Positions 26,053 through 36,800 of a DNA stretch of 64,000 nucleotides are shown here, piece by piece (the first letter of the stretch is position 1; every line of letters starts with the position of its first letter). The notes beneath the pieces were generated by a model. That model did not search any database. It was not told where the DNA came from and saw only the letters and a list, made by a program, of their open reading frames with translations. The position numbers and the translations under genes are program-made. Where the stretch lies: contig CALRMX020000001.1 of assembly GCA_943369355.1 (NCBI GenBank), positions 124,001-188,000 of the forward strand, read 5' to 3'. Source of the DNA: UBA7662 sp943369355 (GTDB taxonomy: Bacteria > Bacteroidota > Bacteroidia > UBA7662).

Positions 26053-28218
26053 ATGAAAAAACTGAAATTACTGTTATTCAGCATGCTATTCAGCGTGGTG
26101 GCACTGGCGCAGTACCCATTGAGAAGTATCGATTCGATACAATTTGTTCCTATTGATTCGCTATTGGTTGGAAATACCCTTTCTAAGTACGAGGGGGATA
26201 CTGTAAGAGTTAGAGGACTTGTCATTTACAATCCTCGTCAACATGCCTTGAGTGCAAATTTTAAGGCTTCTTATCTTGTCGACACTAGCGCATTGTCAAC
26301 AAATAACTGGAAGGGCCTTTTAATTAGAATGCTTTCCCCTGATTCTACTGCTACACAGTTTTTCAGCAACTTCATTCCAGGGAACATCGTAGAATGCACA
26401 GGAGTAGTCGCAGAATTTCGCGGTTCACAACCCAACTCTGGTGAAACACAAATAGATCTAATTCCTGTGGCCACGCAAGTAGTTGGTTTTGCAACTCCAC
26501 CAGCACCTAAAGTGGTACCCATAAGCAATTTCATGCAATTTGATCCGAATGACCCTGTGATTCCTCAAAAAATCCAAAAGTTAACTGGTGAACAGTATGA
26601 AGGCATGTACGTTGAGTTTCAAAACGTATTTGTTACTGGTGTAAGTACATTTGGTGGAAATAGAATTGCGTGGTTAGTTCGTGACGCTTCTGGTTCCGAA
26701 ATAAACGTCAGAGATGCGTCACAATGGTTTCGTCCTCCATTTGCTTCTTCTACGGCTTCAAATCCACCTAATCCCAACGCACCAGTTTTTATTCAACAAG
26801 GCAAAGCATTCGCGTATATCCGTGGAATTATTACAGAGACCAATTTCCAACCACCTTTATATCCTCGTTATGAAATTGTGCCATTAGTACAAACGGATTT
26901 AGGTCCGGTGGTTGCAGCTCCACCTTTTGCGTCAAACTTCTACTTTACACCTTCTGCACCAGCAGTAGGTCAGAGCGTGACCGTTGGGACTACCATAGTA
27001 GATTTGGACGGATCAGTTAATAGTGCAAAATTATTTTATGCTGTAGGACTCACTAATTCCACTTACGATTCAATCACTATGACATCCGCTGGAGTAGATA
27101 CCTTCGTAGCAACCATACCAGGTTCTGCCCTTACTGTAAATGGTTCTTATGTGAAATATTATATACGAGCTACAGACAATCAAGGGTTCTCCGCTATTTA
27201 TCCAGATACTACCACTGGTTTCAATGTATTCCGAATTGTAAATGGTGGAATAAATTCAGTTGCACAATTGCAAGAAACCCCTTATCGCAATGGAGCTTCG
27301 ATTTATGCCAATCAACGCCTAACTGGTTTGAATATTCGTGGAAAAATAGTGAGCACTATTAACCCCGGGGATCTCGGTGCTATCTCTTTCCAAGATGGTA
27401 CTGGACCATTCTCAGGAATTATGCTCAGAAGTAATGCAACTGGTAATTTAGATTTGGTCAATAGAGGCGATAGTATTCGGATAACTGCAGGTCGATTAAT
27501 TGAAGATTTTGGGATAACAACCTTAACTGATGTAGACTATACGTTTATTTCGAATACTTCTCCAGTTTCTCCGGTTACAATTTCTATAGATTCCATTATT
27601 GCTCGCGCATATAACTACACCGAAGCTTATGAGTCGATGTTGATTCAGTTTGACTCAGTCTATGTGATTTCAAATAATGCAGATGCGCCTTCGAATTTCG
27701 GGGAATTCGCCATATACCCTGACTCATCAACTGCTGGATCAGGATTGAGAGTACGCACCGGTCCGAACACAAACGGCCTTTCTAGTCCTGCATTTCCACA
27801 GAACTTCAATGTGGATTCACTCGTAGAAAATGAAAAGTTAAACTTCATCCGTGGAGTATTAACTTTCAATTTTGGAAACTGGAAACTAATTCCTCGTTCA
27901 CTAAATGACATCTCAGGTTTCAGTTCTGGCAGTGGCTCCTCGGTAATGCCTGTTAACAGTAACGTTAGAAGCTTAAGGATATACCCTAATCCTAATTCAG
28001 GCAACTTTACCTTGGATTTGAATCTGGAGACTGCTGAAAAATTAGAATTGTCAATTTCTGATATGACAGGGCGAATTATCCAAAGAGAATTTATTCAATT
28101 GGAAAAAGGGAACCAACGCCACCCCATAAACATCACAGGCTTAATGCAGGGAATGTACTTCCTCAAAGTCCAAGGAAATGGTAGTTATGTGGTTGAACGG
28201 TTCATTGTCAGGCAATAA
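26053..28218 (+). CDS. Secreted protein with OB-fold-like domains and T9SS type A sorting tail
   Basis: A 721-residue exported protein: signal peptide 1-19 (LFSVVALAQ), then two regions that look like OB-fold or YhcR/DUF5689-like beta domains (about 45-150 with GDTVRVRGLVIYNP and about 400-540 with GLNIRGKIVST and AISFQDGTG), separated by Ig-like segments (about 295-390). The last 80 residues (IYPNPNSGNFTLDLNL ... GMYFLKVQ ... RFIVRQ) are a T9SS type A C-terminal domain. The OB-like regions occur in secreted nucleases and related proteins, but I see no catalytic nuclease domain. Function unknown. A strong terminator follows. Confidence 0.8.
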   Translation: MKKLKLLLFSMLFSVVALAQYPLRSIDSIQFVPIDSLLVGNTLSKYEGDTVRVRGLVIYNPRQHALSANFKASYLVDTSALSTNNWKGLLIRMLSPDSTATQFFSNFIPGNIVECTGVVAEFRGSQPNSGETQIDLIPVATQVVGFATPPAPKVVPISNFMQFDPNDPVIPQKIQKLTGEQYEGMYVEFQNVFVTGVSTFGGNRIAWLVRDASGSEINVRDASQWFRPPFASSTASNPPNPNAPVFIQQGKAFAYIRGIITETNFQPPLYPRYEIVPLVQTDLGPVVAAPPFASNFYFTPSAPAVGQSVTVGTTIVDLDGSVNSAKLFYAVGLTNSTYDSITMTSAGVDTFVATIPGSALTVNGSYVKYYIRATDNQGFSAIYPDTTTGFNVFRIVNGGINSVAQLQETPYRNGASIYANQRLTGLNIRGKIVSTINPGDLGAISFQDGTGPFSGIMLRSNATGNLDLVNRGDSIRITAGRLIEDFGITTLTDVDYTFISNTSPVSPVTISIDSIIARAYNYTEAYESMLIQFDSVYVISNNADAPSNFGEFAIYPDSSTAGSGLRVRTGPNTNGLSSPAFPQNFNVDSLVENEKLNFIRGVLTFNFGNWKLIPRSLNDISGFSSGSGSSVMPVNSNVRSLRIYPNPNSGNFTLDLNLETAEKLELSISDMTGRIIQREFIQLEKGNQRHPINITGLMQGMYFLKVQGNGSYVVERFIVRQ

Positions 28219-28230
28219 TATTAAGTCCAT

Positions 28231-28258
28231 AAAAGAGCCTCCTTCGGGAGGCTCTTTT
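28231..28258 (+). terminator. Rho-independent terminator after the 721-residue T9SS gene
   Basis: Perfect 12-bp stem AAAAGAGCCTCC/GGAGGCTCTTTT closed by a TTCG tetraloop, 12 bases after the stop codon. The A and T tracts make it symmetrical. Confidence 0.92.
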
Positions 28259-28365
28259 CATTTTAGAGCTTTTGTTGAACCATTCAAGTAGTTGTTCGTT
28301 TATGGAATAAACAGTTGTGGAAAATAGCTTTAAGTCGGATGCAATTTTTTGCGTTACAAACTTGT

Positions 28366-28373
28366 TATTTTAG
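28366..28373 (+). promoter_or_regulatory. Possible -7 promoter box of clpC
   Basis: TATTTTAG, one mismatch from TAnnTTTG, 33 bases before the clpC ATG at 28407 in the only gap upstream of the gene. A near-identical box precedes ftsX. Confidence 0.4.
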
Positions 28374-28406
28374 CACAACGCGAATGTTAATTTGAAAGGA
28401 TATCAG

Positions 28407-30947
28407 ATGGATGCTAAGTTTTCACCCAAGGTTAAAGATGTAATCTCTTACAGTAGAGAGGAGGCAATCCGTCTAGGTCACGATTATATCGACCCCTGTC
28501 ATTTATTATTGGGGTTAATAAGAGAAGGGGATGGTCAAGCAATAAAAACACTCAAAAGTTTGGGGGTTGATTTAAATCGTCTAAAAAAATCAATCGAAGA
28601 TGCTATTAAGGGTACTACTTCGGTAAGTATGGTAAATGCCGAAAATATTCCATTGACCAAACAAGCTGAAAAAATATTGAAGATAACTTTCTTAGAAGCC
28701 AAAATATTCAAAAGTGAATTGATAGGAACTGTTCATTTACTTCTCTCAATTCTGAGAGAAGAAGATAGTTTGGCAACAAGAATTCTTGAGAAGTTTGACA
28801 TTACTTATGAAATAGTGAAAGAAGAGATGGATGCTATGATAGATGGCAGAGAACGTCAAGAAACCCCAAAAGCTTCTTTTGATGAAACCTATGGAGAAGA
28901 CGACAAAAAGTCGTTTGACCAACCTCGAAAGCCAGGGGCATCCAAATCACGCACACCAGTATTAGATAATTTTGGTCGAGACTTATCACAATTAGCCGAA
29001 GAAGGTAAACTTGACCCAATTATTGGAAGAGATGAGGAAATCGAACGCGTTTCTCAAATCTTAAGTCGTCGAAAAAAGAACAATCCCATTTTAATAGGTG
29101 AACCCGGGGTGGGTAAAACAGCAATTGCTGAAGGTCTTGCTCTACGAATTCATCAGAAAAAGGTGAGCAGAGTTTTGTTCAATAAAAGAATTGTAACGCT
29201 CGACTTATCGTCATTAGTCGCTGGAACCAAATATCGGGGACAATTTGAAGAGCGCATGAAAGCGGTTATGAGTGAGCTCGAAAAATCACCAGAGGTAATT
29301 TTGTTTATCGACGAAATTCATACTCTTGTGGGTGCTGGTGGGGCAAGTGGTTCGCTTGATGCCAGTAATATGTTCAAACCAGCTTTGGCAAGAGGCGAAA
29401 TACAATGCATTGGTGCCACCACGCTCAACGAATATCGACAATTCATAGAGAAAGATGGAGCTCTTGACAGGCGTTTTCAAAAGGTTATGGTAGATCCACC
29501 GTCTCCTGAGGAAACAGTACAAATTCTATCTAATATAAAATCAAAGTACGAAGACCACCACAACGTGATTTATACTGACGCGGCTATTGAAGCGTGTGTT
29601 AAACTCACTGAAAGATATATTACGGATAGGTTTCATCCTGACAAAGCGATTGATGCGATGGATGAAGCTGGAGCCAGAGTTCACATTACAAACATCAATG
29701 TACCTCAGAATATTCTAGATCTTGAAAGTCAAATTGAAGAAATAAAAGAGCAAAAGAATAAAGTTGTTAAAAGCCAGAAATACGAAGAAGCAGCAAGGCT
29801 TAGAGATACAGAAAAACGACTTCTAGAAGAATTGGATAAAGCTAAGTCTGAGTGGGAAGCTGAATCAAAATTGAAACGGTTTACCGTAGATGAGCCAAAT
29901 ATTGCAGAAGTAGTAGCAATGATGTCGGGAATACCGGTAACACGTATTGCACAGGCGGAAAGTGAAAAGCTCACTCAGATGTCCGATGAGCTCAAATCAA
30001 AAGTTATTGGGCAAAATAAAGCTGTAGAAGCTATTTCTAAAGCAATACAGCGTACAAGGGCAGGGTTAAAGGATCCACGCAAACCCATAGGGTCTTTCAT
30101 TTTTCTTGGGCCTACTGGGGTAGGAAAAACTGAATTAGCTAAAGAATTAGCCCGTTTTCTTTTTGATACAGAAGATGCACTCATTCGGGTAGATATGAGT
30201 GAGTATATGGAAAAGTTCGCGGTATCTAGATTGGTTGGTGCACCTCCTGGTTATGTTGGATACGAGGAAGGGGGGCAACTCACAGAAAAAGTTCGGCGGA
30301 AGCCATATTCCGTAGTTCTACTTGATGAAATAGAAAAGGCTCATCCTGACATTTTTAATATCCTATTACAAGTTTTGGATGATGGTGTTCTAACTGACGG
30401 CTTGGGACGAAAGGTCGATTTCAAGAATACCATAATCATTATGACTTCGAACATTGGTTCGAGGCAGCTGAAAGATTTTGGAACAGGAGTTGGTTTTACC
30501 ACACCGGCAAAAACTAAACAAATAGAGGAAGAAAGTAGAGGTGTGATTCAAAATGCACTCAAAAAAACCTTTTCACCTGAATTTTTGAATAGGATCGACG
30601 ATGTTATAGTCTTTAACAGCTTGGTGAAAGAAGACATCTTTAAAATCATTGACATTACACTCAAAGATGTCCTCAAAAGAGTTGAAGACTTGGGATACAC
30701 ACTTGAAATCACCGAAAAAGCTAAAGATTTCTTAAGCGAGAAAGGTTTTGATCCTTTGTTTGGTGCTAGGCCCTTGAAACGTGCAATTCAAAAGTACGTG
30801 GAGGATACCGTTGCTGAAAAAATTATTAGCGGTGGTGTTAAAGAAGGAGAGAAGCTTTTGGTTGACCTCAATGATAAACTTGAAATCACAGTCGAATCTT
30901 TGAAAAAGACGCGAAAAGTAAAAGACACCCCTTCGGAAGGGAATTAA
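28407..30947 (+). CDS. clpC: ATP-dependent Clp protease ATP-binding subunit ClpC
   Basis: A HSP100 unfoldase that feeds proteins to ClpP. The 846-residue product has the double Clp-N repeat (about 1-150), a first AAA+ domain with Walker A GEPGVGKT at 231-238 and Walker B VILFIDEIHTL, a UVR-type middle region (about 440-480, YEEAARLRDTEKRL), a second AAA+ domain with GPTGVGKT at 568-575 and VVLLDEIEKAHPD, and the C-terminal D2-small domain. The middle region and ATPase motifs point to ClpC rather than ClpA or ClpB. The ATG at 28407 is preferred to the upstream TTG at 28392. Single gene ended by a terminator. Confidence 0.96.
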   Translation: MDAKFSPKVKDVISYSREEAIRLGHDYIDPCHLLLGLIREGDGQAIKTLKSLGVDLNRLKKSIEDAIKGTTSVSMVNAENIPLTKQAEKILKITFLEAKIFKSELIGTVHLLLSILREEDSLATRILEKFDITYEIVKEEMDAMIDGRERQETPKASFDETYGEDDKKSFDQPRKPGASKSRTPVLDNFGRDLSQLAEEGKLDPIIGRDEEIERVSQILSRRKKNNPILIGEPGVGKTAIAEGLALRIHQKKVSRVLFNKRIVTLDLSSLVAGTKYRGQFEERMKAVMSELEKSPEVILFIDEIHTLVGAGGASGSLDASNMFKPALARGEIQCIGATTLNEYRQFIEKDGALDRRFQKVMVDPPSPEETVQILSNIKSKYEDHHNVIYTDAAIEACVKLTERYITDRFHPDKAIDAMDEAGARVHITNINVPQNILDLESQIEEIKEQKNKVVKSQKYEEAARLRDTEKRLLEELDKAKSEWEAESKLKRFTVDEPNIAEVVAMMSGIPVTRIAQAESEKLTQMSDELKSKVIGQNKAVEAISKAIQRTRAGLKDPRKPIGSFIFLGPTGVGKTELAKELARFLFDTEDALIRVDMSEYMEKFAVSRLVGAPPGYVGYEEGGQLTEKVRRKPYSVVLLDEIEKAHPDIFNILLQVLDDGVLTDGLGRKVDFKNTIIIMTSNIGSRQLKDFGTGVGFTTPAKTKQIEEESRGVIQNALKKTFSPEFLNRIDDVIVFNSLVKEDIFKIIDITLKDVLKRVEDLGYTLEITEKAKDFLSEKGFDPLFGARPLKRAIQKYVEDTVAEKIISGGVKEGEKLLVDLNDKLEITVESLKKTRKVKDTPSEGN

Positions 30948-30966
30948 TTATTTCTCGAATTTAGTT

Positions 30967-30991
30967 GAGGCTGTCCGAATAGGGCAGCCTC
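30967..30991 (+). terminator. Terminator of clpC
   Basis: Stem GAGGCTG(T)CC/GGGCAGCCTC with loop GAATA, followed by TTCTTATTTT. It lies 20 bases after the clpC stop and 17 before the next ATG. Confidence 0.75.
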
Positions 30992-31007
30992 TTCTTATTT
31001 TAGCTAA

Positions 31008-32207
31008 ATGAATTACATTCTTTTTGACGATATGCTGTCTGAACGGCTATTGCCATTTACTTACACTAAACCTTCATGTGAAATACTGGTTGGGATATGG
31101 AATATTCGAGAAAAATGGGAGCATGCTTTTGGAAGGTCGATAAGTTACAAAGTTTTTAGATCGTACCTCTCAACGAAGTTCCCATTCAAAATTTCGGATG
31201 ATAACGTATATGTAAATGGCAGGATGTTGCCTGATAACGCTTTAGTTGATGCTATTCAAAACCTTGGCGTAGGGCAAGTACTTAAAAAAGAAGGAACAAT
31301 TTTAGCCATTCGTTCTAACAGTAATGTTGAGCGATTTGAAACTGAAGCCTTACAGCTGATTGGTTTTGATTTGTTTGAGTATAACGCAGAAGTTGGAATA
31401 CTTCAGTTCCCAAATGACATTTTTACCTTGAATGGGTCTGAAATCAAAAAAGATTTTGACAAAATAACTTTCGGCCGCAGTAGTTCAACTTTAGATGTCT
31501 CAAATCGTGTAGTAGGAGAAAGTAATCTCTTCGTCGAAGAAGGTGTAGTTGTTACGAACGCAATTATAAATGCCTCCAATGGACCCGTTTATTTGGCAAA
31601 AGATTCAGAAATCATGGACGGGGCCATTATTAGAGGTCCATTTTCTCTAGGAGAACACAGCACGGTGAAAATGGGGGCTAAAATTTACGGTGATACATCC
31701 ATAGGACCGCATTGCAAGGTAGGTGGTGAAATTTCTAATAGCGTTGTATTTGGCTACTCTAATAAAGGGCATGATGGGTTCATGGGTAATAGCGTAATTG
31801 GGGAATGGTGTAATTGGGGAGCTGATACCAACAACTCTAATCTTAAAAACAACTATGACATCGTAAAACTATGGGATTATACCACAGGCCGTTTCAGGAG
31901 TACAGGATTGCAATTTTGTGGCTTGATGATGGGAGATCATAGCAAATGTGGTATAAACACCATGTTCAACACGGGAACAGTTGTAGGAGTAGGTGCAAAT
32001 ATTTTCGGCTCAGGGTTCCCTAGGAATTTTTTACCTGACTACACCTGGGGTGGGGCTCAAGGTTTTGAAACATTTCAGTTTGCAAAATTCCTTCAAACAG
32101 CAGAAAAAGTCATGCAAAGACGTGGAGTAGCGTTGGACGAAGCATACAAGAATATATTATTGACCGTATATAACGAAACCGCACAATACCGTAATTGGGA
32201 AAAATAA
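31008..32207 (+). CDS. GlmU-family sugar nucleotidyltransferase/acetyltransferase-like protein
   Basis: A 399-residue protein of the alternative Bacteroidota GlmU family. The N-terminus MNYILFDDMLSERLLPFTYT is typical of that group, which differs from classical GlmU in lacking the LAAGxGTRM loop. The C-terminal half is a left-handed beta-helix with hexapeptide repeats (for example GAIIRGPFSLGEHSTVKMGA and MGDHSKCGINTMFNTG), as in acetyltransferases. It is predicted to supply UDP-N-acetylglucosamine or a related sugar nucleotide; not proven. First gene of a seven-gene run ending at 39957. Confidence 0.88.
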   Translation: MNYILFDDMLSERLLPFTYTKPSCEILVGIWNIREKWEHAFGRSISYKVFRSYLSTKFPFKISDDNVYVNGRMLPDNALVDAIQNLGVGQVLKKEGTILAIRSNSNVERFETEALQLIGFDLFEYNAEVGILQFPNDIFTLNGSEIKKDFDKITFGRSSSTLDVSNRVVGESNLFVEEGVVVTNAIINASNGPVYLAKDSEIMDGAIIRGPFSLGEHSTVKMGAKIYGDTSIGPHCKVGGEISNSVVFGYSNKGHDGFMGNSVIGEWCNWGADTNNSNLKNNYDIVKLWDYTTGRFRSTGLQFCGLMMGDHSKCGINTMFNTGTVVGVGANIFGSGFPRNFLPDYTWGGAQGFETFQFAKFLQTAEKVMQRRGVALDEAYKNILLTVYNETAQYRNWEK

Positions 32208-32212
32208 GAGTT

Positions 32213-32977
32213 ATGAATAGAACGAAAATAATTGCAGGTAATTGGAAAATGAATAAGTCCTTCGATGAGGGTATGTCACTCTGCTCTGAAGTTACCAATA
32301 TGCTAATTGACGAAGTTCAAGGTGACGTTAAGGTAATCTTGGTTCCTCCATTTTTGCATATCCATGCCTTAAGTCAACTTGTTAAGACAAGCAATCGAAT
32401 TGCAATCGGAGGACAAAATTGCCACCATAAGCAGGCTGGTGCGTTTACCGGAGAGGTTTCCGCCTATATGTTGAAATCGGCTGGAGCTGATTACGTGCTT
32501 ATAGGGCATAGCGAAAGAAGAGAATATTTCGGTGAAAAAGAGGATGTACTAGCAGATAAAATTCGGCGAGCACTAGAGTCAGGTTTAACTCCAATTTACT
32601 GTGTTGGAGAACTTAAGGCAGAAAGAGAAAAGGGTGATTACTACGAAGTAATACGAAAGCAATTGAAAAGTGTTTTGGCAGAATTTTCTGAGCAGGAAGT
32701 GTCGCAAATGGTTATTGCATATGAGCCAGTATGGGCAATAGGCACAGGACTTACTGCAACTCCTGAACAGGCTCAAGAGATACATTCGTTCATTAGAACC
32801 GAAATAGAGAATTTGTTTTCTGCTGAATGTTCGCAATTACTTCCAATACTTTATGGTGGCTCAGTAAATGCTGATAATGCAGCTTCATTGTTTTCAATGC
32901 CCGACATTGATGGTGGGCTAGTTGGCGGGGCATCCTTGAAGTCTAGAGACTTCGTAAATATTATAAAGTCGATCTGA
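32213..32977 (+). CDS. tpiA: Triosephosphate isomerase
   Basis: Interconverts dihydroxyacetone phosphate and glyceraldehyde 3-phosphate in glycolysis. The 254-residue barrel has AGNWKMN near the N-terminus (active-site Asn and Lys), the electrophile His in IGHSERREYFGE, the catalytic Glu in AYEPVWAIGTG, the flexible loop after it and the phosphate-binding YGGSVN and DGGLVGGAS. The ATG at 32213 is used; an upstream TTG at 32195 overlaps the previous gene. Five bases separate it from the GlmU-like gene, and its stop overlaps prmA by one base. Confidence 0.97.
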   Translation: MNRTKIIAGNWKMNKSFDEGMSLCSEVTNMLIDEVQGDVKVILVPPFLHIHALSQLVKTSNRIAIGGQNCHHKQAGAFTGEVSAYMLKSAGADYVLIGHSERREYFGEKEDVLADKIRRALESGLTPIYCVGELKAEREKGDYYEVIRKQLKSVLAEFSEQEVSQMVIAYEPVWAIGTGLTATPEQAQEIHSFIRTEIENLFSAECSQLLPILYGGSVNADNAASLFSMPDIDGGLVGGASLKSRDFVNIIKSI

Positions 32978-33801
32978 TGAACTATTTAAGACTCGATTTG
33001 AGGCTTGATGAAAACTTCAAGGAAATTTTGCTGGCAGAACTTTCGGAATTGGGTTTTGAAGCTTTTGAAGAAAGCGAAATAGGAACACTCACGGGATATG
33101 TTCAACAGGACTATCTGAATCAGGCTGAATTAGCTAGTACCCTTGATAGGTACAAAAAAGAAATTCTTGAAGTTTTAGCCCCTATTGCAGTTGAACAACA
33201 AAATTGGAACGCGGTATGGGAGAGCCAATATGAACCCGTGAGGATAGATGATTTTTGTTTAATTCGGGCGCCATTTCATGAGAAAGAATCGGGTTTTGTT
33301 CATGTATTAACCATTGAGCCTAAGATGTCGTTTGGAACTGGTCATCACGCTACCACTACCTTAATGGTTAAGGCTTTACGACACTTACCTCTGGTTGGAT
33401 TGAAGGTGTTGGACATGGGTTGCGGTACAGGGATTCTGGGAATTTTAGCGGCACGCTTGGGTGCGAATAAAGTTGTTGGAATCGATATTGACGAATGGGC
33501 TGTTGAAAACAGTGCTGAAAATTGTGAACGTAATCATGTAAAGATGACCCTCTATCAGGGAACGTCTGTCATGATTCAAGAAGAGTTTGATGTCATTCTT
33601 GCGAACATCAATAGAAATATAATTCTGGATGACATGAAAATCTATGCAAGTCATATTCGAAAAAACGGAAAATTGGTTTGCTCAGGATTTTATAAACATG
33701 ATGTAGATATAATTCGCGAAACTGCCGCGTTATATAGCCTTAATTTAGTATCGCTCGACAGTGAAAATGAATGGGCTGCGGCGATTTTTGAAAAAAATTA
33801 A
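32977..33801 (+). CDS. prmA: Ribosomal protein L11 methyltransferase
   Basis: SAM-dependent methylation of ribosomal protein L11. The 274-residue product has MSFGTGHHATTTLM, a PrmA hallmark, the SAM loop VLDMGCGTGILGILAA, the acidic strand VVGIDIDEWAVENSAEN, and the catalytic-region motif ILANINRNIIL. The ATG overlaps the tpiA stop (TGATG). The next gene starts one base after its stop. The long, tightly packed operon couples it to glycolysis, lipid and proteolysis genes. Confidence 0.95.
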   Translation: MNYLRLDLRLDENFKEILLAELSELGFEAFEESEIGTLTGYVQQDYLNQAELASTLDRYKKEILEVLAPIAVEQQNWNAVWESQYEPVRIDDFCLIRAPFHEKESGFVHVLTIEPKMSFGTGHHATTTLMVKALRHLPLVGLKVLDMGCGTGILGILAARLGANKVVGIDIDEWAVENSAENCERNHVKMTLYQGTSVMIQEEFDVILANINRNIILDDMKIYASHIRKNGKLVCSGFYKHDVDIIRETAALYSLNLVSLDSENEWAAAIFEKN

Positions 33802-33802
33802 G

Positions 33803-36800
33803 ATGCGAATTAGTTATATCTGGTATGTTCTGATTTTAGTCCTACCCTCTACTGCTTTCGGTCAGCAATCGGGTTCGTTTTCGAATAGTTATGAACAATT
33901 CATCAAAGAGCTAGATGAGATGTTAACTGCCTCAAAACGAGATGAATATATTGATTTATCAAAAGAGTTTACAAAGGCATGGACAAGTGCCTACATCGAT
34001 GCCCAACGTGATATTATTATCCGTTCGATGAACGAAATGAGAAAACGACGGCTGACCGTTTATCCGTATTACGGAAATTATCTCGAAGTTTTAACCAAAT
34101 TGAGGAAGAATGAAACTTCTTCACAATACTTTTATGATTGGCACCTCATTTATCAGAAGGTATTAGAATTAAATCAGCGGTCAATCGATTTATTTCAAAA
34201 GTCTTCCGCTGAGTTTTATGAAGGCTACTTTGTTTACGTTTCTCCCAATATTAAGTGGCAAGTTTTACCCAAGTCTTTCAAATTTGAAGTTGAAAATGGT
34301 CAAATTCAAGTGAACATTCCGGAATGTGACCTAAAGTGTTTCTATTTCCAGGACTCAGTTGTCATTAAAAGAACCAGTGGAGTTTGGAATGTTGTTGATC
34401 AAAAATGGGTAGGGTTTTCAGGGTTAGTAGACTGGCAAAGGGCTAGTTTCCCTTCTGATTCGGTTTATGCTGAATTGAATGCTTACACAGTACTTTTTAA
34501 AAATTTTGGTTATCAGGCAGATTCAGTTCGACTATACAATAAAGCGGTTGGACGTTGGATGTTAGGTCAATTGCAAGATCGATGTTCTGCAAACCTTTCA
34601 GTAGAGCTAATTTCTTATCCAAGGTTTACTTCATACGAAGGAGAAATAAAATTAGACCAAGTATTTAAAAATGTTACAATTCGTGGAAAATATGCGTTGA
34701 GCGGAAATAGATATTTGGCGATAGGTACTCGCGAAAAACCCGCTGAAGTTTTTATATACCGAAACGACACGACAACAGTTAGGGCATGGTCAATGCAATT
34801 TGCAATCAGGAAAACTGATATATTTTCTTCTAATGCAGAAGTGAATGTTGTATTGAATAAAGACTCCATTTATCACCCTGGGATAAATATGAGGTTTACA
34901 ACTGCCGATAGAAAGCTCTTGTTGTTTTTGGAGCCAAATTCAATCAATAAGATTCCTTTCAGCAATTCCTATCACAAATTAGATACCTATTGCGAGGCAT
35001 TGAGTTGGAAAATTGATGAGCCATACATTGATTTCAAGATGCAAACAGGCAAAAGTGAGGCGATAGCTATTTTCACTTCCAAAGATTTTTTTGATAAAAA
35101 AGAATATTTAGCGGTTCAAGGCTATGCAACATACAATCCTGTTGTAAGGGTTTATCAATATAGTCGTCAAATAGGGGCACCAAGTTTTAAAAGTGACGGA
35201 TTTGCTGCTTATATGAAGTTGCCTGTGGATGCTATCCGCCAACTTCTTATCGATATGGCCAATCAAGGCTTTATTTACTACGATCGGGAAGAGGAAACCG
35301 TTACTACATTAAAGAAACTAGCTCATTACTACGATGCTATCGCCGGAAGAATAGATTATGATGTTGTTAAGCTGGTGAGCAAATCGGATAAAGACAATAA
35401 TGCAAGATTGAATATCGCTACGAGAGAGCTTGAAGTAAAGGGAGTTAGCGTTGTCATGTTAAGTGATACGCACACTGTTTTTGCGGTTCCCTACGAACAG
35501 AAGGTTACTGTGGCAGCAAACCGAACCTTGAAATTCTCGGGACATGTTCATAGTGGAACTCTTGACTTTTATGGGGATGGGTTCACTTTTGACTATGAAA
35601 AATTTAGGGTGAACATGCAAAATGTGGATTCTATGCGATTCCAAGTCATGACTGGAAATGTTGATGCACGCGGGATTCCTGTTCTGGCCAAAATAGAAAA
35701 TGCATTGGAAAACATTACTGGTATTTTGTACCTCGACGATCCAAGGAATAAATCATCGAGAGTGCCACTTTACCGGTATCCCTACTTTGAAAGTAAGCAA
35801 GAATCATACGTCTATTTCGATAAACCGAGCATTCAAAAAGGGAGATATACCAGAGATAAATTCTATTTCAAGGTTGATCCATTCGTATTGGATAGTTTAG
35901 ATTTTATGGGTGCAACCAGCAGGCTTTCGTTGAATGGCACCTTAGTTTCTGGAGGTATCTTCCCAGATATCAAGGAGAAATTGAGATTTCAAGATGATTT
36001 GTCATTAGGTTTTGCCCTCTTAACGAGCGATGCCGGAATACCCATTTATAAGAAAGGTACTTATACCAAGAATATAACGCTAGATGCTCGAGGCTTGCAC
36101 GGTTACGGTCAAATTAGTTACAGAAATACGCTAGTTAGTTCCAATGATTTTATTTTTCTACCAGATACAACGACTGGTCAAACCGAGAATTTCTCCATCC
36201 AGGGAGGGAAATTTGGAGGTGTAAGCTACGCATCAATCAGTGGAAAAGAAGCAGGAATGCTCTGGGCAGCAAATGCCGATAGCATGACGTTCTACAAAGG
36301 ACTTGAACCCATAGTTGCGTATAGTGATGTAACTTCTTTTACCGGCGACTTGGTTTACACACCTGAAGGACTATTTGGAAATGGGTTTTTTCAATACGGT
36401 AGGGACCGTATACACTCGGGAAAATTCGTGATGGAAGAGAAAATCACATCTTCAGAGCGATTACGTCTTGAATTGGCGTCAAATACAGATGGCCTATTGG
36501 CTGTTCAAACTGAAGAATTAAAAGGTACTATCGACTTCCCTCAGCGAATTGGTCATTTTAAGTCCGTTGATGGATTTGGAAGAGTTTTAATGCCACTTCA
36601 CGAGTATAGTGCCCGAGTGAATGATCTTGAATGGGACATGAAGAATAACTTCTTGTTATTGGGGACTAAAGCTGAGCTATCAAAACCTCAGACAGTATTC
36701 AGGTCTGAAAATCCTGCTCAGGAGGGATTGCAATTTTATGGGGGATATGGTCAATTAGATTTGAACATTTTTCTACTCGACGTAAAAGGGGTGCCTGAAG